Positions 29,695-39,987 of a stretch of 64,000 nt of DNA are shown in pieces (positions within the stretch are counted from its first letter, which is position 1; each line of letters begins with the position of its first letter). Below the pieces are notes generated by a model. It was given only the letters and a program-made list of their open reading frames with translations, was not told the origin of the DNA and ran no database searches. The translations under genes were made by a program, and so were the position numbers. Source of the DNA: an uncultured Alphaproteobacteria bacterium (GTDB taxonomy: Bacteria > Pseudomonadota > Alphaproteobacteria > Rs-D84); the NCBI GenBank assembly GCA_947175875.1, contig CAMWON010000005.1, forward strand, positions 1-64,000. Reading direction: 5' to 3'.

Positions 29695-31206
29695 ATGAAA
29701 AAAGTAGGATTTTTAGCAGTTTCTTTGGCGGCGTTGATGTCTGTTGGTGCGGCGCGTGCGGATATTGCGTCAACAACGTATGTTGATAATGTTGCAAATA
29801 CAAAACAGGACAAGCTGACCATTGATACGGTGGCTTCCTATGATGCAAAGCACACGGATAACGACAGCCGTATTCCCACGGTAAAGGTTGCGGAAGAAAT
29901 TGCGGGTGCGACCGCCGATGCGGCTGTTGCGGCAACGGTTATTCAGATTGGCAATACATATGCGACCAAGGATCAGTTGACGGCTGAAACAAACGCGCGT
30001 ACATCTGCGGATACGGCGCTGGGGACAAGAATTGACAATGAAGTTACCGCACGTACTTCCGGTGATAATGCAATCAATACAAAAATCGGTACCGTGCCGA
30101 CCGGCAAGACTGTCGTTGGAATGATTGAAGAGGCGAAGGAAGCTGCCACATATGATGATACGACTGTAAAGGCGGACATCAAGAAAAACGCAGACGCCAT
30201 TACCACAATTAACAGCAGTGCGGTTATGACATCTGGTGCGACCAAGGCAAAGATTGATGCGATTGCCACAAATACCGATGATATTGCAACAATCAAGACA
30301 CAGCAGACCAACCAGGATTCCAAGATTTCCGCTTTGGAAACAGGCAAGCAGGATAAATTGGGTTACACCGCTGAAAATGCAGCGAACAGAACCATAACGA
30401 TTTCTGCGGCGGCCACGGCCAGCGATACAAAGTATCCGTCTGAAAAAGCGGTTGCGACCGCATTGGCGGGTAAGCAGGCGGCCGGCGACTATGCAACGAA
30501 TGCGACGGTTAATGCTGTAAAGTCGACAGCAGATGCAGCAAACACCCAGGCAAACACCAACAAGACCGCAATTGCAAATCTGCAGACATCCAAACAGGAT
30601 AAACTGACAACATCTAACATCAAGGGTACGGGCAGTGTTACCGTAACGGTTGCGGACGGTGTCGTGACTGTTGATGGTACAGATACGCAATATACATTGC
30701 CTGCGGCGACAGCAAATGCGTTGGGTGGTGTAAAAAGTGGTGGTAATATCACAGTTGGAACAGACGGTGCGGTTACCGTGAACCAGGCGACAAATGCCAC
30801 GAACGCCACGAATGCAACGAATGCCACCAAGGCGACACAGGATGCGTCAGGCAATGTCATAACAACGACTTATGCCACCAAGACGGAAAACAACGCAAAA
30901 ATGGCAACGTCTGCATATAATACGGCAACAACGGTTGCTGCGGATGGTACGTATGTAAAGAAAACCAATACGGTTGCGGCAAACTTGACGGCCCTGGATA
31001 CCGGTGCCAAGGCGGCAAAAGATGCGGCCGACGGGGCGCAGACAACAGCCAATACGGCCAAGACGAATGCTGCGACGGCTCAGGCCAAGGCGGACAGTGC
31101 ATATACTTTGGCGAATGCGGCGATTCCGAAGCCGTCAGGCAGTTGTAAGGATTGCGTGCTGAAGTTTAACGGTACCACGTTCTCTTGGGAAGAGATTGGA
31201 CGTTAA
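29695..31206 (+). CDS. secreted tail-fibre-like repeat protein
   Basis: Signal peptide, IASTTYVDNVA, TKYPSEKAVATALAGKQ, C-terminal IPKPSGSCKDCVLKFNGTTFSWEEIGR. Confidence 0.8.
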   Translation: MKKVGFLAVSLAALMSVGAARADIASTTYVDNVANTKQDKLTIDTVASYDAKHTDNDSRIPTVKVAEEIAGATADAAVAATVIQIGNTYATKDQLTAETNARTSADTALGTRIDNEVTARTSGDNAINTKIGTVPTGKTVVGMIEEAKEAATYDDTTVKADIKKNADAITTINSSAVMTSGATKAKIDAIATNTDDIATIKTQQTNQDSKISALETGKQDKLGYTAENAANRTITISAAATASDTKYPSEKAVATALAGKQAAGDYATNATVNAVKSTADAANTQANTNKTAIANLQTSKQDKLTTSNIKGTGSVTVTVADGVVTVDGTDTQYTLPAATANALGGVKSGGNITVGTDGAVTVNQATNATNATNATNATKATQDASGNVITTTYATKTENNAKMATSAYNTATTVAADGTYVKKTNTVAANLTALDTGAKAAKDAADGAQTTANTAKTNAATAQAKADSAYTLANAAIPKPSGSCKDCVLKFNGTTFSWEEIGR

Positions 31207-31314
31207 CTGTAAAAATTGTGGCGCAATACAAAAAATTGTTTTTGCGCCACATAAATCCTTGTGAGTGAGTAGGGTTTTGTGATAATATATAAGCTGGTAG
31301 AGAGTTTTTAAGTT

Positions 31315-32721
31315 ATGAGAGTTATAGCTGGTATTTTTGCAGTTTCTGTTATCGCGACTATGTCCGTAATTTCGGCCCGTGCAGAGGTTGTGTCAACTGA
31401 ATTGTTGGATAGGCGTCTGGGGACCGAGGGAAATCTGGCGGCCGTGGCATCATCCGGTTCGTATAATGATTTGGCGAACAAGCCGACCATCCCGGCGGCG
31501 CAGGTTCAGCCGGACTGGAATGCAACATCCGGTATGGGGCAGATAAAGAATAAACCGACATTGGGTGCATTGGCGGCGAAGAGTGCCGTGACGTCTGCGG
31601 AAATTACAGACGGAACAATTGTTAATGCCGATATTAGCGGAAGTGCGGCGATTGCGCCTTCCAAGATTGCAATAGATACGGTTGCAACGTACGAGAATAT
31701 TCCGGCGGCGGACAAGGAAAAGCGTATTCCGTCTGTGGCGCTGGCCGAAGAAATTGCCGGGGCGACTGCCGATGCGGCTGTTGCGTCTGCGGTGGCAAAT
31801 GTTGGCAAGACGTATCAGGTAAAATCAACCGCGGCATATCAGATGGGTGGTGCCAACGGCGCATGGACAACAATGTCGGCGGACCAACAGAATGCCTTGA
31901 ATTCAAAGGTGACCGCGGCCAAGGTGACAGCCTATGACGGTTATGCGGCAACAATTGCGAACAAGCAGGACAAGTCAACGGCGGTGACGCACACGGCGAA
32001 CACGGCGGCCGGTGATTCAACGCACCCGGTATATGTGAACGCGTCCGGCGTTGCGACAAAAATAGACAAGGTTGCGGCGGCCGCGGCGGCCGATACGGCG
32101 ACATCCGCGACCAAGGCCACGCAAGATGCGTCCGGCAATACCATAACGACGACATATGCCACAAAGTCAGAGATGAATGCGGTAAAATCGACCGCAGAGG
32201 GCAAGCAGGATGCCTTGACGGCGGGTGCATACATTACCATTACAAAAGATACGTCCACTGGTAAAACCACAATTGCATCCACCGGTCCGACATATACATT
32301 GCCAGCGGCGACAGCAAACGCACTGGGTGGTGTAAAAAGCGGTGGTAATATCACGGTCGGGACAGACGGTGCGGTTACAGTAAACCAGGCGGCCAGTGCG
32401 ACCAACGCAACGAATGCGACGAACGCCACCAAGGCGACCCAGGACGCGTCCGGTAATACCATAACAACGACTTATGCGACAAAAACCGAAATGGGTAACA
32501 AACAGGACAAGTCGACGGCGGTGACGCACACGGCGAACACGGCGGCTGGTGATTCAACGCATCCGGTATATGTGAATGCGTCTGGTGTTGCGACCAAGAT
32601 AGACAAAGTTGCCGCGGCATCCGCCGCAGATACGGCGACAACGGCCACGACCGCTACAAATGCCAAAAAGATATGCAGCGGTTCCACATGTACAAGCTTT
32701 GTGGATATCTGGGTTGAATAA
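31315..32721 (+). CDS. secreted tail-fibre-like repeat protein
   Basis: Signal peptide, SYNDLANKPTIPAAQVQPDWNATSGMGQIKNKPT, modules shared with the preceding gene. Confidence 0.8.
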   Translation: MRVIAGIFAVSVIATMSVISARAEVVSTELLDRRLGTEGNLAAVASSGSYNDLANKPTIPAAQVQPDWNATSGMGQIKNKPTLGALAAKSAVTSAEITDGTIVNADISGSAAIAPSKIAIDTVATYENIPAADKEKRIPSVALAEEIAGATADAAVASAVANVGKTYQVKSTAAYQMGGANGAWTTMSADQQNALNSKVTAAKVTAYDGYAATIANKQDKSTAVTHTANTAAGDSTHPVYVNASGVATKIDKVAAAAAADTATSATKATQDASGNTITTTYATKSEMNAVKSTAEGKQDALTAGAYITITKDTSTGKTTIASTGPTYTLPAATANALGGVKSGGNITVGTDGAVTVNQAASATNATNATNATKATQDASGNTITTTYATKTEMGNKQDKSTAVTHTANTAAGDSTHPVYVNASGVATKIDKVAAASAADTATTATTATNAKKICSGSTCTSFVDIWVE

Positions 32722-32791
32722 GTTTCCCTTTACGGGATAGGAGAGGAGAAAAACAGCGGCATTGCCGCTGTTTTTTTATTTGATAATGGCT

Positions 32792-33364
32792 TTATAACAA
32801 CATCATTAAGCCGATGCCCAGGCCTGCCGCGATAATGGCAAACATTGTAATCGGCCAGAAATATTTTTTTACAATCGCGTTCGCCGCGTCTTGGAACCGC
32901 CACAGCAATGCCGCGACAACGGCAAAGCGCGCCGTGCGGAATATTGCCGACACGCCCAGGAACAATGCGGCCGGGAATCCCATGAATCCGGCGCATATCG
33001 CCATCAACTTGTACGGAATAGGGGTGAACGCCGTTAAAACGATTATGAACAGGCCGTGCTTTATGAACAGCGCCTGGGCCATTTCAAATTTTTCCATTGT
33101 CGCAAAATTTTGAATCAGCCATACGCCAACCGAGTCAAACAGCCAGTATCCAATCAGATACGCAATGGCGCCGCCAACCAGGCTGCCTGCGGCGGCTGCG
33201 ACGGTAATCGGAATGGCGCGACGGCGGTTGGCGATAATGGGCGGGGTCATGAATACTTCGGGTGGAACGAACAAGAAAATTGACTCGCATACGGTTAATA
33301 TAAAGACAATCCATGTGTATGCTGGGTGCTCGGACTTTTTCAGAATAGATTCCACCAGTTTCAT
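32792..33364 (-). CDS. DedA/YqaA-like membrane protein
   Basis: Multi-TM; AFTPIPYKLMAICAGFMGFP. Confidence 0.72.
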   Translation of the reverse strand: MKLVESILKKSEHPAYTWIVFILTVCESIFLFVPPEVFMTPPIIANRRRAIPITVAAAAGSLVGGAIAYLIGYWLFDSVGVWLIQNFATMEKFEMAQALFIKHGLFIIVLTAFTPIPYKLMAICAGFMGFPAALFLGVSAIFRTARFAVVAALLWRFQDAANAIVKKYFWPITMFAIIAAGLGIGLMMLL

Positions 33365-33449
33365 TTTTCCCCCAATTTTTCAAAAATTTTCTTGATTGTA
33401 CATAAATTTCGTCTACTTTACAAACTATAAGTAACAAAAAGAAGCGAAT

Positions 33450-33806
33450 ATGCAGAAAAAAAACACAAATTCTAATAGAGGAATGCGTATTGCGGCCAAG
33501 GTTCAGACAATCGTTGCAGAGATACTGCGCGACAACTATGGCGACGACGCGATTGTCGCCGGTGTGTCTTTGGTTGGCGCAGAGGCGCATGGGGGATTGC
33601 AGTTTGTGCGCCTTTATTATTATTCGCGTAACGCCGATACGGCCGCGGTACAGAAACGTCTGGACGAGATTGTTCGCAGTGTCCGGTTCGAGCTGGGGGC
33701 GCGTATGAACCAGAAATATGTGCCGGACATTCGCTTTGAATATGACGACACGTTGGAGCGGGCGGCGCGTATTGATGAACTGTTGGGGAAGATTTCAAAT
33801 GAATAA
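33450..33806 (+). CDS. rbfA: ribosome-binding factor A
   Basis: KH-like RbfA sequence (LGARMNQKYVPDIRFEYDDTLERAARIDELL). Confidence 0.85.
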   Translation: MQKKNTNSNRGMRIAAKVQTIVAEILRDNYGDDAIVAGVSLVGAEAHGGLQFVRLYYYSRNADTAAVQKRLDEIVRSVRFELGARMNQKYVPDIRFEYDDTLERAARIDELLGKISNE

Positions 33807-34245
33807 TGAAGACGGTGTAATCAGCCGGGTTTCCGAAGTGTCTGATAATTTATTGATGGAATGCTATTGGATTGCGAATTTGTCGCGTCCGAATAATGCA
33901 ATGATGATTCATGGGTTTATGCAGCGCGAGGTAAATGTTAACAAACATATTTTGTTTGCCTATTTTGTGCGCCAGCAGCTGCGCGGCTTTATCAAGGGGC
34001 ATCTTACAAAAGAAGGCGACAAGATAATGGCGCGGATAGACTGGCTGTTTATAGACCCGATATGCCAGCGCAGCGGCATCGGTGCCCGCCTGATTGAGGC
34101 GTACGAGGCGCATTGCCGCAATGCGGGTGTGCGCCGCATGCTGGTGCAGCCGGCGCCCACCCGTCAGGCTAAGAACTTTTATGCCAAGCACGGATACGGT
34201 CCGTGCGGGATGACATTCACGCACGCCAAAGATTTGGTACGCTAA
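33799..34245 (+). CDS. GNAT family acetyltransferase
   Basis: [32 protein letters not shown] overlaps rbfA end. Confidence 0.82.
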   Translation: MNNEDGVISRVSEVSDNLLMECYWIANLSRPNNAMMIHGFMQREVNVNKHILFAYFVRQQLRGFIKGHLTKEGDKIMARIDWLFIDPICQRSGIGARLIEAYEAHCRNAGVRRMLVQPAPTRQAKNFYAKHGYGPCGMTFTHAKDLVR

Positions 34246-34310
34246 ATTGCGGCGTATTTTCTTGTAAAAAACAGATTGCAAGTTTCTCTATACTGGTGTA
34301 CCATTGCCGC

Positions 34311-36101
34311 ATGAGTCAAAAAAATATCAGAAATTTCGCAATAGTCGCACATATTGATCACGGAAAGTCAACCTTATCAGACCGGTTGATTGAATTTACA
34401 GGCGGACTGCAGTCGCGCGAGATGAAGGCTCAGGTCCTGGACTCCATGGATATAGAGCGTGAACGCGGCATCACAATCAAGGCGCAGACGGTGCGTCTGG
34501 AATACAAGGCCAAAGACGGCCAAACATATCAGCTGAATTTAATGGATACGCCCGGACACGTCGACTTTTCGTACGAGGTGTCGCGTAGTTTGGCCGCGTG
34601 CGAAGGGGCGCTGGTGCTGGTTGATGCGACCCAGGGGGTTCAGGCGCAGACGTTGGCAAATGCATATCTGGCGCTGGACAATGATTTGGAAATGCTGCCG
34701 GTGCTGAATAAAATCGATTTGCCGTCAAGTGATGTTGAGGCAGCGCGCGAACAGATTGCGGACGTTATCGGTTTGGATGCGTCGGATGCGCTTGGGGTGT
34801 CCGGAAAGACGGGCGCCGGCGTACCGGAATTGTTAGAGGAAATTGTTCAAAAGTTGCCCAGTCCCCGTGGTGACGAGAATGCGCCGACGCGCGCGCTGTT
34901 GGTGGATTCGTGGTACGATTCGTATCTGGGGGTCGTGATATTGGTGCGCGTGGTTGACGGACGTCTGACACGTGGTCAAAAAATAAAATTTATGGCGACC
35001 GGTGCAGAATACGTTATTGATAAAATCGGATATTTTACGCCAAAAATGGTCAATACGGACGAGCTGGCCACCGGTGAAATCGGATTTATTATCACGGGCA
35101 TGAAAACGATTCACGACTGCAAGGTCGGCGACACGATTCTGGATGCGCGCGGTGGTGGCGATGCGTTGCCGGGATTTAAGCCGTCGGTGCCGGTTGTGTT
35201 TTCATCGTTCTTTCCGGTAGAGGCGGACGATTATCCCGCATTGCGTGAAAGCGCGGAAAAGTTGGCGCTGAACGATGCGTCGTTTATGTTCACAACGGAA
35301 AAGTCGTCGGCGCTGGGATTTGGGTTGCGCTGTGGGTTCCTGGGGCTGCTGCATATGGAGATTATCAGCGAAAGATTGTCGCGTGAATTTAATCTGACAC
35401 TGATTAACACCGTGCCCAGCGTGCTGTATAAATTATATTTGCGCAATGGCGAGATTGTTGATTTGGAAAATCCCGCGGATATGCCGGAGCTGACAAAAAT
35501 CGAAAGAATAGAAGAGCCGTGGGTTCGCGCCACAATCATGATGCCAGACAAGTACATGGGCGGTATCATGGCGCTGTGTTCCGAACGTCGCGGAATTCAG
35601 GAAAATATTTCATATGTCGGAAATCGCGCGGTGTTGGTATATCAGTTGCCATTGGCGGAAATCGTGTTCGACTTTTATGATCGCGTAAAATCCATATCAT
35701 CGGGGTATGCGTCGTTTGATTATGTTCTGCAGGGGTACCAGGCGTCCGATTTGGTAAAGGTATCAATTTTGGTAAACGACGACAATGTAGAGCCTTTGTC
35801 GTTTATGTGCCATCGCAGTTTTGCGGAGAAGCGCGGTCGCCAGATTGTGGAAAAATTGAAAGACTTGATTCCGCGGCATCAGTTCAAGATTCCGTTGCAG
35901 GCGGCAATCGGTGGGAAAATTATCGCGAGAGAGACTATTGCGGCATATCGCAAAGACGTGACTGCAAAATGTTATGGCGGGGATATAACACGCAAGCGCA
36001 AACTGCTGGAAAAACAGAAAGAAGGCAAAAAGCGCATGCGCACATTCGGCAGCGTTGAAATTCCGCAAAGCGCCTTTATCAACGCATTAAAAGTAAGCTA
36101 A
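34311..36101 (+). CDS. lepA: elongation factor 4
   Basis: [53 protein letters not shown]. Confidence 0.96.
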   Translation: MSQKNIRNFAIVAHIDHGKSTLSDRLIEFTGGLQSREMKAQVLDSMDIERERGITIKAQTVRLEYKAKDGQTYQLNLMDTPGHVDFSYEVSRSLAACEGALVLVDATQGVQAQTLANAYLALDNDLEMLPVLNKIDLPSSDVEAAREQIADVIGLDASDALGVSGKTGAGVPELLEEIVQKLPSPRGDENAPTRALLVDSWYDSYLGVVILVRVVDGRLTRGQKIKFMATGAEYVIDKIGYFTPKMVNTDELATGEIGFIITGMKTIHDCKVGDTILDARGGGDALPGFKPSVPVVFSSFFPVEADDYPALRESAEKLALNDASFMFTTEKSSALGFGLRCGFLGLLHMEIISERLSREFNLTLINTVPSVLYKLYLRNGEIVDLENPADMPELTKIERIEEPWVRATIMMPDKYMGGIMALCSERRGIQENISYVGNRAVLVYQLPLAEIVFDFYDRVKSISSGYASFDYVLQGYQASDLVKVSILVNDDNVEPLSFMCHRSFAEKRGRQIVEKLKDLIPRHQFKIPLQAAIGGKIIARETIAAYRKDVTAKCYGGDITRKRKLLEKQKEGKKRMRTFGSVEIPQSAFINALKVS

Positions 36102-36117
36102 GCAAAAGGGAAAAAAC

Positions 36118-36543
36118 ATGTTTGCGACAATTGTTCAAAAATGGAATGCGTTCAAGGCAGATTGGAAAGAATATCAAAGACTGCGCCGTGTGGCGGCGCG
36201 TGCCTGGCGCAAGCTGGACCGGGTTCGTGGTAAAATAACCGTGTTTTGTGGCAGGGACGGTGTCGCAAAGGAAAAGCGCTGTATCAAAACAAAATTTGTG
36301 GAAGTGCCGCACTTTAATCCGATGGATGATTTTGGCAACGGGCGGATGCCGGCGATTGTTGCAAGTAATAGCTATTGTCCGTATTTCCGCGGCAAAGAGT
36401 CGGATGCAGAGGTTGTGGAATGCGGCCAGACGGACTGTCCGTGTCATGCGACGAATTGTGAATATGCTAATGCCGCCAAAGAGTATGAGGCGGCGGCTGC
36501 GCGTCGTCGCTCTTTCTGGGGTGATAAATCGAAAACAAAATAA
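36118..36543 (+). CDS. hypothetical protein with Cys cluster
   Basis: ORF track; CGQTDCPCHATNC. Confidence 0.55.
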   Translation: MFATIVQKWNAFKADWKEYQRLRRVAARAWRKLDRVRGKITVFCGRDGVAKEKRCIKTKFVEVPHFNPMDDFGNGRMPAIVASNSYCPYFRGKESDAEVVECGQTDCPCHATNCEYANAAKEYEAAAARRRSFWGDKSKTK

Positions 36544-36561
36544 AACGTACGGGGGTACGCC

Positions 36562-37569
36562 GTGGCGCATCAGTTTTTCTTTAATCCATACATTCTTGAT
36601 AATCTGCCGGCGCCGAACAGTGGCTTTGACGTGGTTCAGGACATCTCTGAACCGCGTCTTCGTATGTATGTGACCAGTCGCGGTGCAAAAACTTTTTTTG
36701 TACGCAAGCGTGTCGGCGGACGTGACCGCCGCATAATCATCGGCAATTATCCTGAGGTAGATATAGAGCAGGCACGCGACGCCGTCGCAACGGTTTTGGA
36801 AAATGCGGCGCAAAAGCCGCGCACGCGCCGTCGCAAAATCACCTTTGGCAAGATGATGGAAATGTATCTGGCGGCGCGCGTCCGCCGGACCGAGGACGGC
36901 ATGGTAAAACTGCAGCGCGCCATAAAACGCCATCTGGCCGATTTGCAGGATAAAAATGTATGCGACATTTCCGCCGCTGATGTGCGCATGGTTATTGGCG
37001 CCATTGACGGGCCTGCAATTGCGCGCCGCATGCAGGAATTACTGCACAGCATTTTCAAATATGCAATCGAGACCGGGTACGCAAAGGAAAATCCGGTGGC
37101 GGGAATGGATAAAATCGCACAAAAGCGTCGTGTGCGCCCATTGACGAAATCGGGGCTGGTTCGACTGATTGCGGCCATAGATTCCGAACCTTCGCCGGTG
37201 TTGCGTGCGGCGTTTTTAATGTTGATATACGGATTTGCACCAAAGAGCCAGGTGTTTTCCATGCGCTGGTCTGATTTGGATTTCAACCATTACATGTGGG
37301 GTACGCGCCCGCTGTCCGATGCGGCGGTTGTATTGTTACAGGATTTGCCCCAGGACGGAAACTGGGTCTTTTCCGTGCGCGGTCGCATGCGTTTGACAGA
37401 TCCGCGCGTCGCGTGGCGTCGTACGGCGACGGCCGCCGGTATTCCGAATCTGACGATGGACGATGTTTATAAATTCATGATGCGGCATTTGGTTTGGACG
37501 TCCGGAACCGAGGATTTGCGCGCAAACATGAATGACCTGATTGATGAAATAAACGGTCTAAACATATAA
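36562..37569 (+). CDS. tyrosine-recombinase (phage integrase) homologue, probably catalytically inactive
   Basis: Integrase-like N-terminal arm and core-binding domain; degraded catalytic boxes (LIYGFAPKSQVFSMRWSDLDF; no HxLRxT or catalytic Tyr box). Confidence 0.7.
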   Translation: MAHQFFFNPYILDNLPAPNSGFDVVQDISEPRLRMYVTSRGAKTFFVRKRVGGRDRRIIIGNYPEVDIEQARDAVATVLENAAQKPRTRRRKITFGKMMEMYLAARVRRTEDGMVKLQRAIKRHLADLQDKNVCDISAADVRMVIGAIDGPAIARRMQELLHSIFKYAIETGYAKENPVAGMDKIAQKRRVRPLTKSGLVRLIAAIDSEPSPVLRAAFLMLIYGFAPKSQVFSMRWSDLDFNHYMWGTRPLSDAAVVLLQDLPQDGNWVFSVRGRMRLTDPRVAWRRTATAAGIPNLTMDDVYKFMMRHLVWTSGTEDLRANMNDLIDEINGLNI

Positions 37570-37696
37570 ATTGCCTTTTGTCAAGTTTTGTTATCGTTTG
37601 TTATAATTTCTTGACACCCATTGCATAAAATGATAGCTTTATGTTATGACACGCCCAAAGCAGGGCCACACATTTAACTGAAACAAAGGAAAAAAA

Positions 37697-37930
37697 ATGA
37701 CAACTTTTGAAAAAGTAAAAAAAATCGTAGCTGATAAGCTGGGCGTTGACGAAGCAAAAGTCACCGAAACAGCTGCGTTCGTGAACGATTTGGGTGCTGA
37801 TTCTTTGGACGTTGTTGAATTCGTTATGGAAGTTGAAAAAGAATTTGATATCACAATTCCTGACGAAGAAGCCGCGAAGTTGGCCACAGTTGGCGATGCG
37901 GTTAAATACATCGAATCCCACAAAAAATAA
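37697..37930 (+). CDS. acpP: acyl carrier protein
   Basis: [14 protein letters not shown] phosphopantetheine site. Confidence 0.96.
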   Translation: MTTFEKVKKIVADKLGVDEAKVTETAAFVNDLGADSLDVVEFVMEVEKEFDITIPDEEAAKLATVGDAVKYIESHKK

Positions 37931-38067
37931 TTTTTGTCAGGGTATTTTATCGTGAGATAACAAATCCGTCGCACATGTATTTTTGTCGGCGGATTTTTTT
38001 CTGTATTTTGGGCGGCCAAAGGTTTATTATATGGCCATAGACAGACAAGTATAAAGGAATATAGAAA

Positions 38068-39321
38068 ATGAGAAGAGTCGTCATAACAGGCATGGGTATT
38101 GTATCGCCGGTCGGAACCGGGATTGAACATGCGTGGAAAAATATTTTAGCGGGCAAGTCGGGTGTTCGTAAAATCGACACGTTTGATGCATCCGATTGCG
38201 CGTCCCAGATTGCGGGTCTGCCGGTTGTCGGTACGGAACCGGGGCAGTATAATCCGGACGCGGTTGTCGAACCGCGCGACCAGCGCAAGATGGACAAAGG
38301 CATCGTATACGGTGTTGTTGCCGCAGACGAGGCGATGCGTGACGCCGGACTGATTGATTATGCCGGCGATAAAGAACGCATGGGTGTTTCCATTGGTATG
38401 GGAATTGGCGGTTTGAATACGATTTACGACAACTGTGTTGAATTGTACACCGGTGGTCCACGTCGTATCAGCCCGTTCTTTATCCCGAAATCCATCATCA
38501 ACATGACAGCGGGGCACGTGTCCATTCGTTACGGACTGAAAGGGCCGAATTTGTCCGTTGTTACAGCGTGCGCGTCTGCGGCGCATTCAATTGGAGAGGC
38601 GGCCCGTTTGATTCAGCACGGTGATGCCGACATAATGCTGGCCGGCGGTGCCGAGGCGGCGGTTGGTAAAATCGGCGTGGCGGGATTTTCCGCGATGAAG
38701 GCGTTGTCCACGCGCAACGACGAACCGGAGAAGGCATCGCGTCCGTGGGACAAGGGACGTGACGGATTTGTCATGGCCGAAGGCGCAGGTATCCTGGTTC
38801 TGGAGGAATATGAACATGCCAAGGCGCGCGGTGCAAAGATTTATGCCGAGGTTGCGGGATATGGCATGTCGGGCGACGCGTATCATATTACCGCACCAGC
38901 CGAAGGGGGCGAGGGCGGTTTGCGCGCGATGAAGGCGGCGATGAAAGACGCGGGTCTGACACCGGCGGATGTCGATTATGTAAACGCGCACGGTACATCG
39001 ACGGGCCTGGGCGATATCGGCGAATTGACGGCGGTCAAAGAACTGTTTGGCGACCTGCCGGTATCCATGTCTTCGACAAAGTCCATGACGGGGCATCTGC
39101 TGGGTGCGGCCGGCGCGGTAGAGGCGATATTCTGTGCGTTGGCGATTCGTGACGGCGTGGCGCCGGCGACAATCAATCTGGACGACCCTGTTGACGAGGT
39201 CGGCAATTTCGACCTGGTGCCGAACAAGGCGAAAAAGCGCAAGCTGGACGTTGCAATCAGCAACAGTTTCGGTTTCGGCGGAACAAATGCCAGCTTGGTT
39301 TTGAAAAAAGTTGCAGAATAA
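38068..39321 (+). CDS. fabF: 3-oxoacyl-ACP synthase II
   Basis: VVTACASAAHSIGEA active-site Cys; NAHGTST; SNSFGFGGTNASL. Confidence 0.94.
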   Translation: MRRVVITGMGIVSPVGTGIEHAWKNILAGKSGVRKIDTFDASDCASQIAGLPVVGTEPGQYNPDAVVEPRDQRKMDKGIVYGVVAADEAMRDAGLIDYAGDKERMGVSIGMGIGGLNTIYDNCVELYTGGPRRISPFFIPKSIINMTAGHVSIRYGLKGPNLSVVTACASAAHSIGEAARLIQHGDADIMLAGGAEAAVGKIGVAGFSAMKALSTRNDEPEKASRPWDKGRDGFVMAEGAGILVLEEYEHAKARGAKIYAEVAGYGMSGDAYHITAPAEGGEGGLRAMKAAMKDAGLTPADVDYVNAHGTSTGLGDIGELTAVKELFGDLPVSMSSTKSMTGHLLGAAGAVEAIFCALAIRDGVAPATINLDDPVDEVGNFDLVPNKAKKRKLDVAISNSFGFGGTNASLVLKKVAE

Positions 39322-39347
39322 AAAATCCCCCCGTTAGGGGGATTTTT
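39321..39347 (+). terminator. Rho-independent terminator
   Basis: aaaaatccccccgttagggggattttta. Confidence 0.85.
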
Positions 39348-39490
39348 ATTTAGTATAAACAGCCCTGTATAAATAAAAAACGGTGCCTATTCAAAAGGAC
39401 CGTTTTCCTATATTGTTATTTTTTACAATTTTATCCCAGATTTTCGTTTCAAGTCAACTCAAAAAATCGCCGAAAAAAAACGGTGGTTTT

Positions 39491-39964
39491 ATGTTTAGAA
39501 AATTTGTCGGATTGATGGTTGTGGCGGGCTGTTGTTGGAATGGTGTCGCGCTGGGCGGGGTACAAGTGCAATGCTGTTACAGAATGAATTCGTCAACGGG
39601 TATATATGAAACCGTTACGGCGGAATCCTGTTTAAAATGCCCGAGCGGCTGTAATGATTTGTGCTTGGGCACAATAGATCCGCCGATAACCTTAGGTTGC
39701 GCCGATGAATGCAAAGGTATGACCAGCTGGGGGGATCCGCAAGGGTCGTTGCGCATATCTTCATATCAAACCCGTTGCGCGGGTGATTATTGTGAATACA
39801 GATGCAAGGCTGGATATTATGGAACGGGAAAAAATTGCAGTGTATGCCCATGGCCCGGAACGTCAGCGGTCGCATCAACAAAGGAGACGGACTGTTATAT
39901 AACCAGCGGTTCCGATGCCACGGGCAGTTTCGAATTTTCCGGCGGCAAGTGTTATTATAATTAA
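39491..39964 (+). CDS. secreted Cys-rich family protein without a recognisable structured leader
   Basis: CEYRCKAGYYGTGKNCSVCPWPG ... TDCYITSG ... GGKCYYN. Confidence 0.72.
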   Translation: MFRKFVGLMVVAGCCWNGVALGGVQVQCCYRMNSSTGIYETVTAESCLKCPSGCNDLCLGTIDPPITLGCADECKGMTSWGDPQGSLRISSYQTRCAGDYCEYRCKAGYYGTGKNCSVCPWPGTSAVASTKETDCYITSGSDATGSFEFSGGKCYYN

Positions 39965-39987
39965 CAACGGGGCGTTTGCCCCGTTGT

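Noticed and set aside
27815-30690. Antisense Cys/Arg-rich ORFs over the fibre genes
   Set aside because: Mirror of repetitive Ala/Thr codons; no start signals.
30780-30840. Short tandem repeats (acgaatgccac..) as a CRISPR
   Set aside because: In-frame coding repeat NATNATNATNAT within a fibre gene; no spacer structure. No CRISPR array seen anywhere.
39360-39490. A structured leader before the Cys-rich gene at 39491
   Set aside because: Only a simple hairpin aaacggt..accgttt; none of the c/c', loop or strand 2/3 pairings found.
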